Assembly (NCBI GenBank): GCA_963695885.1
Contig: CAVOIH010000008.1
Span: 1-64,000 of the forward strand
Direction: 5' to 3'
DNA: 64,000 nt
DNA from: 67-14 sp963695885
GTDB taxonomy: Bacteria > Actinomycetota > Thermoleophilia > Solirubrobacterales > 70-9
The translations under genes and the position numbers were made by a program. Every line of letters starts with the position of its first letter. Position 1 is the first letter of the stretch. Under the pieces are notes generated by a model. The model made no database searches. It saw only the letters and a list, made by a program, of their open reading frames with translations, and was not told the DNA's origin. This document shows positions 16,606 to 24,992 of the stretch, in pieces.

Positions 16606-16984
16606 GGGGCGGGCTCTGGGCCGGCAGCTCGGAAGCTGACTCGGGAGCTTCGGCGGCCTCGGGCTGCTGAACGCCGAGCGCGGTCGCGAGCTCGCCGGAG
16701 GCGGCCATCTCTTCGACGATGTCGGCACCGCCGAGCAGTTCGCCGTTGACGTAGAGCTGCGGGAAGGTCTCCCAGTCGGAGATCTCCGTGGTCACCTCAC
16801 GCAGCGGCTGGAGGGCCGGCAGCACGTCGATCGCGCCGTACTCGACCCCCATCTGGTCTAGCACCTGGACCGTACGCATGGAAAAGCCGCAGCGCGGCGC
16901 TTCGGGTGTGCCCTTCATGAAGAGCAGCACGGGGTTCTCGGAGATCAACTCCTTGACGCGGGTGGTCAGTTCCTGGTCAGCCAT
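16586..16984 (-). CDS. grxD: Monothiol glutaredoxin (Grx4/GrxD family)
   Basis: A 132-residue CGFS-type glutaredoxin. The active-site Cys32 is in APRCGFSMRTVQ, and FPQLYVNGELLGGADIVEEM is the glutathione-binding segment. Such proteins hold a [2Fe-2S] cluster and partner with BolA, whose gene lies just upstream on the same strand. I chose the ATG at 16984 rather than 17002, because a -10-like TACCAT lies six bases upstream of it (leaderless). The C terminus is Ala/Glu/Pro-rich and longer than usual. Confidence 0.92.
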   Translation of the reverse strand: MADQELTTRVKELISENPVLLFMKGTPEAPRCGFSMRTVQVLDQMGVEYGAIDVLPALQPLREVTTEISDWETFPQLYVNGELLGGADIVEEMAASGELATALGVQQPEAAEAPESASELPAQSPPLKIEGA

Positions 16985-17026
16985 GAATGGATGGTAGAAC
17001 ATCAGCCACCCGGCCCACGAAGGACC

Positions 17027-17065
17027 GGCAATGAAATTGCCTCCCAGGGAGGCAATTTCATTGCC
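17027..17065. repeat. Intergenic 39-bp palindrome, copy 2
   Basis: Perfect 19-bp arms (GGCAATGAAATTGCCTCCC and its complement) flank a single A. The core TGAAATTGCCTCC is identical to the palindrome at 5994-6034. It sits between the BolA stop and the glutaredoxin start, both on the minus strand. A terminator or processing element is the simplest reading. Confidence 0.75.
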
Positions 17066-17072
17066 AGTCCTT

Positions 17073-17303
17073 TCACTTGATCACTTTGATCGTCAGCGCG
17101 TGGATCGTTCCGTCGTCGAACCGGCTGCGGACCGCGGCCTTGACCAGGCGGTGCTGGTCGATCCGGGTCAGGCCTTCGAACTGGGGTGCCTTGACTTCGG
17201 CGCGCAGGTGGTCTCCGGTGCCGGTCTCGTCGATCACGGCGGCGACCGAGCCGGGCAGGGCGGCCTCGATCATGCCTTTGAGTTCGAGCAGGTCGGCGGG
17301 CAC
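17073..17303 (-). CDS. bolA: BolA family protein
   Basis: A 76-residue BolA-like protein. The fold's key segments are visible: HLRAEVKAPQFEGLTRIDQHR and AIHALTIK-type ending (TIHALTIKVIK). BolA proteins bind monothiol glutaredoxins and share an Fe-S cluster. The glutaredoxin gene is 89 bp downstream on the same strand. The ferredoxin reductase gene ends nine bases upstream of its start, so all three probably form one unit. Confidence 0.9.
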   Translation of the reverse strand: MPADLLELKGMIEAALPGSVAAVIDETGTGDHLRAEVKAPQFEGLTRIDQHRLVKAAVRSRFDDGTIHALTIKVIK

Positions 17304-17312
17304 CGGCCGAGC

Positions 17313-18722
17313 CTACTTCGCGACTCTGTCGTGGGCGTGGTCGAGCATCTCTTCGACGTTCACGAACTTGACCCGCGGGCGGCCGTGCGGCTCGCCCCTG
17401 CCGACTTCTTCGGCGTCGATCTTCTGCCAGCCGCTGAAGCTGACGTAATGGGCGCCGCGCTCCTGCAGCAGGGACTCGATCGCGTTCGGATCGGGCGACG
17501 CCGGGTCCAGCAGGTCGCCTGACGCCACGTCCTCGAGCAGGTGGGTGACCGTCTCCTGGGCGTCCTTCTTGTTGGTGCCGATCACGCCCGACGGCCCCCG
17601 CTTGATCCAGCCCGCGGTGTAGTGCCCGGTGTGGTGGTCGCCACCGTGCTCGACGAGCACCCGTCCGTGCGCGTTCAGGATGGTGCCGCGCTTCTCGTCG
17701 AAGGGGATTCCCGGGATCGGGATGCCGGTGTAGCCGACCGAACGCAGGACCAGTTCGCATTCGAGCTCGTCACGCTCGCCCGTGTCGCGGGCGCGCAGGG
17801 TCCCGCCTTCGTCGACCAGTTCGTTCCTGCCGATCACGATGCTCTCGACGTGGTCGCCGCCGTTGATCTCGACCGGCGAGGCGAGGAAGCGCAGGACGAT
17901 CCGTTTCGGCTTGCCTTCGGGAGTCTTCTCCGCGAACTCGCGAACGATGTCCACGTTCACCCTGGTCGTCTTGTCGGCATCGTCGGAATCGACCCAGGCC
18001 TGGCTGACCGGATCGAGTTCGACGTCTGCCGGATCGACGATCACGTCGGCCTCATCGAGCTCGCCGAGCTCCTTGATCTCGGGGTTCGTGTAGGCCGCCT
18101 GGGCGGGGCCGCGGCGGCCCAGTATCACGATCTCCTCGATCGTGCTCGCGTCGAGGACGTCGATCGCGTGGTCGGCGATGTCGGTCTTCCTGAGTTCGGC
18201 GTCGTCGAGCGCCAGCATGCGGGCCACGTCCACGGCGACGTTGCCGTTGCCGATCACGACCGCCCGCTTGGCCCGGTCGAGGTGGAAGTCACGGTCGGCG
18301 TAGTCGGGATGGGCGTTGTACCAGCCGACGAAGGCCGTCGCGGCGTAGCTGCCGGGCAGGTCCTCACCGGGGATCCCGAGCTCGCGGTCGGCCTCGGCGC
18401 CGAAGGTGTACATGATCGCGTGGTAGTGGTTCTCGAAATCGGCGATGCCGAGGTCGCGGCCGACCTCGACGTTGCCGAAGAAGCGGAAGCCTTCCTTCGC
18501 CGCGGTGCGCTCGTACACCCTGGTGACGGACTTGATCTTGGGATGGTCCGGTGCGACTCCGCCGCGGACCAGTCCGTAAGGGGTGGGAAGCCGGTCGAAG
18601 AGGTCGACCTGGGCGTGGGTATCGGGATCCTTCAGGATCTGGTCGGCCGCGTAGAAGCCGGAGGGGCCGGCGCCGATGATCGCGACGCGGAGGGGGTTGT
18701 CCCGGGTGCCTGGATTGCTCAT
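17313..18722 (-). CDS. fprA: Ferredoxin-NADP+ reductase, FprA/adrenodoxin-reductase type
   Basis: A 469-residue flavoprotein passing electrons between NADPH and ferredoxin. The FAD-binding GAGPSG is at 17-22, the TPYGLVRGGVAPDHP block is characteristic of FprA/adrenodoxin reductase, the NADP loop GNGNVA is at 158-163, and TAGWIKRGPSGVIGTNK is near the C terminus. It is the first gene of the reductase-BolA-glutaredoxin unit, which ties it to Fe-S metabolism. Confidence 0.94.
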   Translation of the reverse strand: MSNPGTRDNPLRVAIIGAGPSGFYAADQILKDPDTHAQVDLFDRLPTPYGLVRGGVAPDHPKIKSVTRVYERTAAKEGFRFFGNVEVGRDLGIADFENHYHAIMYTFGAEADRELGIPGEDLPGSYAATAFVGWYNAHPDYADRDFHLDRAKRAVVIGNGNVAVDVARMLALDDAELRKTDIADHAIDVLDASTIEEIVILGRRGPAQAAYTNPEIKELGELDEADVIVDPADVELDPVSQAWVDSDDADKTTRVNVDIVREFAEKTPEGKPKRIVLRFLASPVEINGGDHVESIVIGRNELVDEGGTLRARDTGERDELECELVLRSVGYTGIPIPGIPFDEKRGTILNAHGRVLVEHGGDHHTGHYTAGWIKRGPSGVIGTNKKDAQETVTHLLEDVASGDLLDPASPDPNAIESLLQERGAHYVSFSGWQKIDAEEVGRGEPHGRPRVKFVNVEEMLDHAHDRVAK

Positions 18723-18759
18723 CGACTGACAGGTTAAGGAATCCGAGCCCGGGGGTTGC

Positions 18760-19662
18760 CTATGCCGCGACGACCCGGGCGGCGTTCGCTTCGATCTCGG
18801 CTGCCCACTGCGGCCAGAGCTCTTCGGGCAGGTCGTGGCCCATGCCTTCGTACATGCGCAGCTTGGCTCCGGGGATGGCCCGGGCGGTGGCGCGGCCGCC
18901 GCGCGGGAAGATGAGGTGGTCGGCCGTCCCGTGCATCACGAGTGCGGGAAGGTCCAGCTTCCGAAGGTGCTTCGTCCGGTTCGGCTGGCAGTTGATCGCG
19001 TGGAGCTGGCGGGCCGTGCCGGCTTGGGTGATTCCCCGGTTCCAGGACTCCGTGCCCTTCTCGCGGATCTTGGCGGGGTCCGGCCGGTAAGCCGGCGAGC
19101 CGATCGTGCCGGACATGAACTCGAGGCGTTCGAGGTACCCCTCGAGGTCGTCCGGAGCGGCCCTCATCAGCGCCACCAGCTCCCTGGCCCCGGGGAGGGC
19201 GTCCCTGTAGGCGCCGGTCCGGGACATGATCGAGCACATCGAGAGGATGCGTCCGGGATGTTCGATCGCCATCGTCTGGACGATCATGCCACCCATCGAA
19301 CAGCCGCAGATATGGGCTTTGTCGATATCGAGATGGTCGAGCACTCCGATCGCGTCGAGCGCCATCTCGGACATCGTGTAGGCGAGTCCGCGGGGGACGC
19401 CGAGCATCATCGGGACGATTCCCGGCGTGCCTGCGTCCTTCAGCCACGTCGAATGGCCGCTGTCGCGGTTGTCCATCCGGATCACCCGGAACCCGCGCGC
19501 CACCAGCATTTCGCAGAACTCGTCCTCCCAGAAGATCATCTGGGATCCGAGGCCCATGACCAGCAGCAGAGCCGGATCGTCCGGATTGCCGCGGACGTCG
19601 AACGCGATCTCGACGCCGTCCCCGACCGGTGCCAGCTGCTCCTCGGGGACCGTGATGGTCAT
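18760..19662 (-). CDS. Alpha/beta-fold hydrolase
   Basis: A 300-residue alpha/beta hydrolase. The nucleophile elbow is GCSMGG with Ser122, the oxyanion stretch LLLVMGLGSQM comes early, and the acid (GTADHLIFPRGG) and His (GMGHDLPEELW) follow in the expected order. It resembles RdmC-like methyl esterases and related hydrolases. Its substrate is not predictable. It starts four bases after the hemQ stop, so the two are co-transcribed. Confidence 0.9.
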   Translation of the reverse strand: MTITVPEEQLAPVGDGVEIAFDVRGNPDDPALLLVMGLGSQMIFWEDEFCEMLVARGFRVIRMDNRDSGHSTWLKDAGTPGIVPMMLGVPRGLAYTMSEMALDAIGVLDHLDIDKAHICGCSMGGMIVQTMAIEHPGRILSMCSIMSRTGAYRDALPGARELVALMRAAPDDLEGYLERLEFMSGTIGSPAYRPDPAKIREKGTESWNRGITQAGTARQLHAINCQPNRTKHLRKLDLPALVMHGTADHLIFPRGGRATARAIPGAKLRMYEGMGHDLPEELWPQWAAEIEANAARVVAA

Positions 19663-19666
19663 CGGA

Positions 19667-20368
19667 TCAGGACGTGGCCCCGACTACCGAACTGACCGCC
19701 GTGCCGTCCAGTGCGTCGAGCGCCTTGGCGGTCGACATCGAGACGCAGGTGAAGATCGGGGTCTCGGACTCCGTGTACGAGCTCGATTCCGTGTAGCGGA
19801 GCTCCTGGACCAGGTCGAGGAACTCGAGCGGATCGTCGCCCTCGAAGCCGACCACGAACTCCTGGTCGTCGAGCCCGTACGAATAGGTGGTGTTGATCGA
19901 GACGTCCGGGTAGGTCCGCCCGATCGCGATGTGACCCTTCATGATGCGGCCGCGCTCGTCTGGATCCAGCGCATACCAGGACCGCTTCTTGACCATCGGA
20001 TAGACGAACAGGTACTTGCGCTCGGACAGGCAGATCTCGTTCCGGGGATTCTCGTCCGAATACGGCGAGGCGCGGGTCGCGCTGAGATAGGAGTGGGGGA
20101 TGCTCGCCCACTTCGCCAGGCCGCTCTGGCCGAGTACCACGTGAAGGGTGTGGATGTCCTCGAGCACCGGGCTCTGGCTGAGCACCATCATGTCCGTATC
20201 GCCACGAGTGCCTATGGTTGAATAGGCGCGAAGCGAGCGATCCTCCGCGAAGTCGTCGCAGGCCGCGAGGAATTCGCGCTTGTCGGTCGCGCGGTCGGCC
20301 GGATCGCGGCGGTGCCACTCGGGATCCATCTTGAAAAACGTGAACTTGGCGAAGGTGCGGTCGGCCAT
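19667..20368 (-). CDS. hemQ: Coproheme decarboxylase (HemQ/ChdC), chlorite-dismutase family
   Basis: A 233-residue protein of the chlorite-dismutase-like family, which converts coproheme III to heme b in the coproporphyrin-dependent pathway of Gram-positive bacteria. Signatures are FTFFKMDPEW at the start, LFVYPMVKKRSWYAL with the Lys and Tyr near the heme, SYGLDDQEFVVGFE, and TPIFTCV near the end. The chosen ATG (20366-20368, minus) overlaps the ATG of the divergent plus-strand gene in the four bases CATG. Confidence 0.92.
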   Translation of the reverse strand: MADRTFAKFTFFKMDPEWHRRDPADRATDKREFLAACDDFAEDRSLRAYSTIGTRGDTDMMVLSQSPVLEDIHTLHVVLGQSGLAKWASIPHSYLSATRASPYSDENPRNEICLSERKYLFVYPMVKKRSWYALDPDERGRIMKGHIAIGRTYPDVSINTTYSYGLDDQEFVVGFEGDDPLEFLDLVQELRYTESSSYTESETPIFTCVSMSTAKALDALDGTAVSSVVGATS

Positions 20369-22289
20369 GCTGCCAGTCAAGATAGCGATTGTTGCTCTGC
20401 TGTTGGCGACGACGGCCCCGGCCGCGGCCGGGGCCGTCCCGGTGGCTGCGGTCGCAGCCCAGCCCCGGGTCACGATCGTGGTGGTGCCCCAGGGCACGAC
20501 CCCGCCGGCGCTCGGGAGCCTGAAAGCCACCGCGGTCGGGCTGCTCAACCCGGGCCTCGGTGACGTTTCTCCCGAGCAGACCTGGCTCGACGTGTGTCAG
20601 GGAGCCCGAACGTTTGACAGCTCGTATGACACATCGTTGAACAATCTGGCGATGTTGCCTCGGAGGGTCATTCCATGGGCAAGAGTACGAGAGCGGGCGC
20701 GGCTCGCCGCTCCCGACCTCCGGCCTGGCCTCCTGGCTGCCACCCTGGCCGGTGCGGGCCTCGTTTCGGTGGTTGCCCCCGCGACCGGTGCCCCCGCCCT
20801 GATCGCGGTCGACCGGAACGGGCGGCTGACCCCGGTCCAGGCGGGCTGTCCACCCGAAACCTGCCCACGGGCCGTGGAAGTCAGGCGGACGACGATTCCC
20901 GCGGCCGCCGGCCTGGCCCGCGACCGAAAGCGGGGGCAGCTCCTGATTGTCATCGAGGCCCCGCCGGCCGATTCGGGCGACCAGCTGTCGATCGCTGTCG
21001 CCGGGCCCGGTTTCGACGGGATGCTCACTTCGCCGAGCACCCGGACCGAGGGATACGTGCTCACCACCGATCTCGCTCCGACCGTTCTCGGGTACTTCGG
21101 CGTCGAAGTGCCCCGGGCGATGACCGGCCTGCCGATCTCTTCCGGCGGCGTCATCGACTACGGAGCGCTGGACCGTCTGGAAGGCCGGTACCAGCAGGTC
21201 GGCAAGCGCCGCGGGGCCGCGTTACTGGTGCCCATCCTGATCTGGGTTCTGCTGGCTGCCGTCGCCGCTGCCGTGACCCGCGGCAGGCTTGCCCGGCCGG
21301 CATTCGAACTGCTGGCGCTGTCGGTGATCCTGCTGCCGGCGGCCCTCCTGCTCACGGCATCGCTTTCCCCGTCCCTCGGCGTCGAGAGGGCGGTGGCGAC
21401 GTTGCTCCCGGCGGTGACGGCCGCGGGTCTGCTGCGCCTCCTCCCCGGATTCGCGGCGCTGGCGGCAGCCTGCCTCCTGACCGTGGGCCCATACGCGATC
21501 GACATGCTGGCGGGTTCCGTGCTCACTCCGAAGGCCGTGGTCGGCCCGAACCCCGGCCTCGGGGCGCGTTTCTACGGGATCGGCAACGAACTCGAATCGA
21601 GCTTGATGATCCTGACCTCGGCCGGCGTCGGGGCCGACGTCGGCGCGGCGATCATCTTCCCGGTCGCCGCCGTCATCGCCGCCGCCCTGGTCCTCGAACG
21701 GCCCCGCCTCGCCTGGTTCGGCGTGATCGCGGCGGCCGGTGCGCTGGCCCTGATCGCAACCGGGGACGCGCTGCTCGGCGGAGAGTCGCATTACCTCCGC
21801 TCCGTCTTCGACGGATCGCCGGGCGACTCGGCGGGCCAGGTACTGGTCCACCGCCTCGAAGAGACGGCGGCCAGTTTCACCCGTCTTTCGCGCCTGCCGG
21901 TCACTCTCGCCGCACTCGCCCTGATCGCCTTCGCCTGGACCGGGCGCGAGACCATCGACGGGCGGCTCAGACCCGCTCCTGCACTCAGGGCGGGTCTGAT
22001 CGCCGCGGCCGCCGGATCGGTGGTCGGAGCGCTCAGCAACGACTCCGGAGCGCTCTTCATCCAGGTAGGAGTCCTCTACCCGGGACTGATCGCCGGGTGG
22101 GTATGTGTGGGCGACCTCCGACGGATGACCGACTCCTCGGTTACACTGTCTGTTCGTGCGAATTGCCTTTGTAACACCGTATTCATGGACTTATCAGGGC
22201 GGTGTCAATCGGCACATCCAGTCGCTGGCCGAGGAATTCATCCACCGAGGCCATCACGTCCGTGTCATAGCACCGTTCGACCCCCCTGA
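20367..22289 (+). CDS. Large membrane protein with phosphatase-like exported N-terminal region
   Basis: A 640-residue protein. A signal peptide (IAIVALLLATTAPAAAGA) leads into an extracytoplasmic region (about 35-300). Its elements RVTIVVVPQ, LLIVIEAPP and a TDLAPTVLGYFGV block resemble the alkaline-phosphatase superfamily fold. About eight transmembrane helices follow (from ~315), with a conserved-looking NPGLGARFYGIGNELES loop. The frame runs 134 nt into the downstream glycosyltransferase gene. The last ~45 residues look like out-of-frame coding of that gene, so the natural end may be near 22150 and a stop may have been lost. Confidence 0.6.
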   Translation: MLPVKIAIVALLLATTAPAAAGAVPVAAVAAQPRVTIVVVPQGTTPPALGSLKATAVGLLNPGLGDVSPEQTWLDVCQGARTFDSSYDTSLNNLAMLPRRVIPWARVRERARLAAPDLRPGLLAATLAGAGLVSVVAPATGAPALIAVDRNGRLTPVQAGCPPETCPRAVEVRRTTIPAAAGLARDRKRGQLLIVIEAPPADSGDQLSIAVAGPGFDGMLTSPSTRTEGYVLTTDLAPTVLGYFGVEVPRAMTGLPISSGGVIDYGALDRLEGRYQQVGKRRGAALLVPILIWVLLAAVAAAVTRGRLARPAFELLALSVILLPAALLLTASLSPSLGVERAVATLLPAVTAAGLLRLLPGFAALAAACLLTVGPYAIDMLAGSVLTPKAVVGPNPGLGARFYGIGNELESSLMILTSAGVGADVGAAIIFPVAAVIAAALVLERPRLAWFGVIAAAGALALIATGDALLGGESHYLRSVFDGSPGDSAGQVLVHRLEETAASFTRLSRLPVTLAALALIAFAWTGRETIDGRLRPAPALRAGLIAAAAGSVVGALSNDSGALFIQVGVLYPGLIAGWVCVGDLRRMTDSSVTLSVRANCLCNTVFMDLSGRCQSAHPVAGRGIHPPRPSRPCHSTVRPP

Positions 22290-24489
22290 TCGCCTGTCGA
22301 AAGTCCTGCACCGCGCTCCAGCTGAACGGCTCGAAGCGCCCGATTACCTGATCCCGGTCGGCCGCACGATGGGCATCGGATCCAACGGGTCGGTCTCCAA
22401 CATCCCCCTCTTTCCGTCCGCGGTCAGCGCGACGCGCCGGGCGATCGAAGAGGGCGATTTCGACGTGGTCCACGTGCACGAGCCGATCACCCCGGTGAAC
22501 GGCTGGGACATCTCGACCGCGAGCGACACCCCGGTGGTCGGGACCTTCCACGCCTATGCGACCCGGCCGATGCCGCATGCGCTGGGCAAGTTTGCCGGCG
22601 CCAAGCGCGTCATGAATCGCCTTTCCGCCCGGATCGCCGTGTCCGAGGCCGCTGCCTGGACCGGCCACCGCTGGTACGGCGGCAACTACACGATCGTCCC
22701 CAACGGGGTGAACATCGAGCACGCCCCGATCGGCCCGAAGACGGCCAGCGACGAGCTTCGCGTGTTGTTCATCGGCCGGGCCGAGGAACGCAAGGGCCTG
22801 CCGGTCCTGCTGCGGGCCTTCGACGCGCTCAAGGACCAGGTCCCGGCGCGGCTCGGGATCATCGGCAGCGACCGGTCCGAGGTCCGGCGCATGCTCGCCG
22901 ACCCCGAGCTCGAGGACCACATCGACTTCTACGGCCGCGTCTCGAGCGAAGACCTCTGGCACCGGCTCCACCACGCCGATGTGCTCTGCGCCCCGTCGCT
23001 CTCGGGCGAGAGCTTCGGCATGATCCTGACCGAGGCATTCGCCGCAGGCACACCCGTGATCGCGTCCGGCATCGCCGGCTACTCGGACGTCGTGACCGAC
23101 GGTCACGATGGCGTGCTCGTGCCGCCCGGCGATCCGCAGCGCCTCGCTGAAGAACTCCAGCGCGCCTACCTCGAACCCGACCGCCTCCTCCGCATGGGCA
23201 TGAACGCCCGCGCCAGTTCCAAGCGTTACGCCTGGGACAACGTCGCCGAAGAGGTGCTCGGCGTGTACGAGCGGGCGATCGAGGTCGAACAGCCCACATC
23301 GCTGCCCGACCGCATCCGCCGCCGTGCCGGGCTCATCCCGAGCGACGGCCGGCCGCAGACTTACCCGGCCCGCATCAAGTCGCTCGACCCGCCCCCGGCG
23401 ATCGACGCAAACCGCAAGCGCCACCTCCTGCGGAGGGGTGCCCTCGGGGTCGCGGCGATCCTCGGCCTCGGTCTTGCCGCGATCGCCGCCCAGAAGATCG
23501 GTCTCGACCGGGTCGGCAACGCGATCGTCCGGTCCGACGTCTCGTGGGTCCTGATCGCGCTGGCGCTGATGGCGGGCTCGATGTTCTTCCGGGCCTACGC
23601 CTGGTACTTCGTCGCCAAAGCGGCAATGCCGATCGCCACGCTCCGACGCCGGGACTTCGCCTCGGCGACCATGATCGGAGTCTTCATGTCCGCCACCCTG
23701 CCGGCCAGGCTGGGTGAGCCGGCGAGGGCCATCGCGCTTTCCCGCCACACCGGCCGGGCCCGGGAGAACCTGCCGGTGATCGTCGGCACGATCGTCTCGC
23801 AGACGATGCTGAACATCCTCGCCCTTGCCGTCCTCGGCACGATCGTCCTGACCAACATCGGTGGCGTCTTCCACAGCGACACCAAGCAGGTCCTGCTCTT
23901 CAGCCTCGTTCCGCTGGGACTGCTGCTGGCCGTGGTGGTCGCACCGATCGTCCTGCGGAACCAGGGGGCGAAGGACGGCCGCCTGGCCCGGATGACCGCC
24001 GCGATGCATTCCTTGATGATCCAGGTCCGGAGCGGCCTGAGCGTGTTCAAGAAGCCGAAGGCCACCCTTCCGGCCGCCGGCCTCCAGCTCGGCGCGTGGT
24101 TCATCCAGCTTCTGTCGTGCTGGGCGCTGATGTTCGCCCTCGGCCTCGATGCGCAGGCCGGATTCGCCGCGTCCGCCGCGGTCCTGTTCGCGGTCAACTT
24201 CACCGCCGCCGTCCCGGTCACCCCGTCGAACATCGGCGTGTTCCAACTGGCCGTCGTCGCCGTGCTCCACACCGGCTGGGGAGTCTCGACGGCCGATGCA
24301 TTCGCCTACGGCGTGATCCTGCAGGCCGTGGAAATGGCGACCGCCGCCGCCCTCGGGGTCCCGGCCCTGGTCCGCGAAGGTCTCACCTGGGGCGACATGC
24401 GCTCCCAGGCGATCGCCCAGGCGCCGGTCGAGCTCAGCTCGGAGCCGCCGCGCCGCAGCGAGAAGAACCACGAGTTCGACTCGATCTAG
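22156..24489 (+). CDS. GT4 glycosyltransferase fused to an LPG-synthase-type (UPF0104) membrane domain
   Basis: A 777-residue two-domain protein. Residues 1-375 form a GT-B glycosyltransferase of family GT4, PimA-like: PYSWTYQGGVNRH at the start, HVHEPITP, IVPNGVN, FIGRAEERKGL, and the EX7E motif (Glu285, Glu293). A ~50-residue linker leads to residues 425-755, a polytopic domain of the lysylphosphatidylglycerol-synthase TM / AglD-like family (PARLGEPARAIALSRHTGR, TPSNIGVFQLAV). The fusion suggests sugar transfer to a lipid coupled to membrane binding or flipping. GTG start at 22156 with TACACT eight bases upstream. Confidence 0.88.
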   Translation: MRIAFVTPYSWTYQGGVNRHIQSLAEEFIHRGHHVRVIAPFDPPDRLSKVLHRAPAERLEAPDYLIPVGRTMGIGSNGSVSNIPLFPSAVSATRRAIEEGDFDVVHVHEPITPVNGWDISTASDTPVVGTFHAYATRPMPHALGKFAGAKRVMNRLSARIAVSEAAAWTGHRWYGGNYTIVPNGVNIEHAPIGPKTASDELRVLFIGRAEERKGLPVLLRAFDALKDQVPARLGIIGSDRSEVRRMLADPELEDHIDFYGRVSSEDLWHRLHHADVLCAPSLSGESFGMILTEAFAAGTPVIASGIAGYSDVVTDGHDGVLVPPGDPQRLAEELQRAYLEPDRLLRMGMNARASSKRYAWDNVAEEVLGVYERAIEVEQPTSLPDRIRRRAGLIPSDGRPQTYPARIKSLDPPPAIDANRKRHLLRRGALGVAAILGLGLAAIAAQKIGLDRVGNAIVRSDVSWVLIALALMAGSMFFRAYAWYFVAKAAMPIATLRRRDFASATMIGVFMSATLPARLGEPARAIALSRHTGRARENLPVIVGTIVSQTMLNILALAVLGTIVLTNIGGVFHSDTKQVLLFSLVPLGLLLAVVVAPIVLRNQGAKDGRLARMTAAMHSLMIQVRSGLSVFKKPKATLPAAGLQLGAWFIQLLSCWALMFALGLDAQAGFAASAAVLFAVNFTAAVPVTPSNIGVFQLAVVAVLHTGWGVSTADAFAYGVILQAVEMATAAALGVPALVREGLTWGDMRSQAIAQAPVELSSEPPRRSEKNHEFDSI

Positions 24490-24518
24490 GCGGTACGGGC
24501 ACCCGGTACCCTGCTTGA

Positions 24519-24992
24519 ATGGCTTCGGAAATCGAGCGTAAGTTCCTGGTCGAGGCGATGCCGGACTGGCTGGAGGACCACGAATCCGATGAGGTCCGGC
24601 AGGGTTACCTGGCGATCTCGGGCGACGCGGAAGTCCGGGTCAGGGAGGCCGGCGGTTCGGCGACGCTGACCGTCAAGCGTGGCCACGGCCGATCAAGGGA
24701 AGAGACCGAGATCGATCTCACGGACGAGCAGTTCTCGCGCCTCTGGCCCGGGACCGAAGGCTGCCGGGTGTTCAAACGACGTTTCAAGGTGCCGCTGGAA
24801 GACAAGCTGACGGCGGAGGTCGATGTCTACTCGGAGTCGCTGGAAGGGCTTTGCACCGTCGAGGTCGAGTTCGGCGGCGACGAACAGGCGGACCGGTTCA
24901 GCGAGCCCGGCTGGTTTGGGAAAGAACTGACCGGGAACGATGAGTTCACCAATCAGACCCTTGCCGTGGAAGGACTGCCGGGCGGCCGTTGA
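24519..24992 (+). CDS. CYTH domain protein (triphosphate tunnel metalloenzyme)
   Basis: A 157-residue CYTH protein. The diagnostic ExExK motif is at residues 4-8 (EIERK), followed by RVREAGGSATLTVKRG and the alternating charged strands of the tunnel (EVDVYSESLEGLCTVEVEF). CYTH proteins hydrolyse inorganic triphosphate or make cAMP. Next to a CHAD protein, a polyphosphate-related phosphatase is the likelier role. Start ATG at 24519 with TACCCT six bases ahead. The stop overlaps the CHAD start (TTGA). Confidence 0.9.
   Translation: MASEIERKFLVEAMPDWLEDHESDEVRQGYLAISGDAEVRVREAGGSATLTVKRGHGRSREETEIDLTDEQFSRLWPGTEGCRVFKRRFKVPLEDKLTAEVDVYSESLEGLCTVEVEFGGDEQADRFSEPGWFGKELTGNDEFTNQTLAVEGLPGGR

Noticed and set aside
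22183..24471. A 762-residue minus-strand frame opposite the glycosyltransferase
   Set aside because: It is a mirror of GC-rich coding, strongly Arg/Gly/Asp/His-biased, with no ribosome site or motifs.
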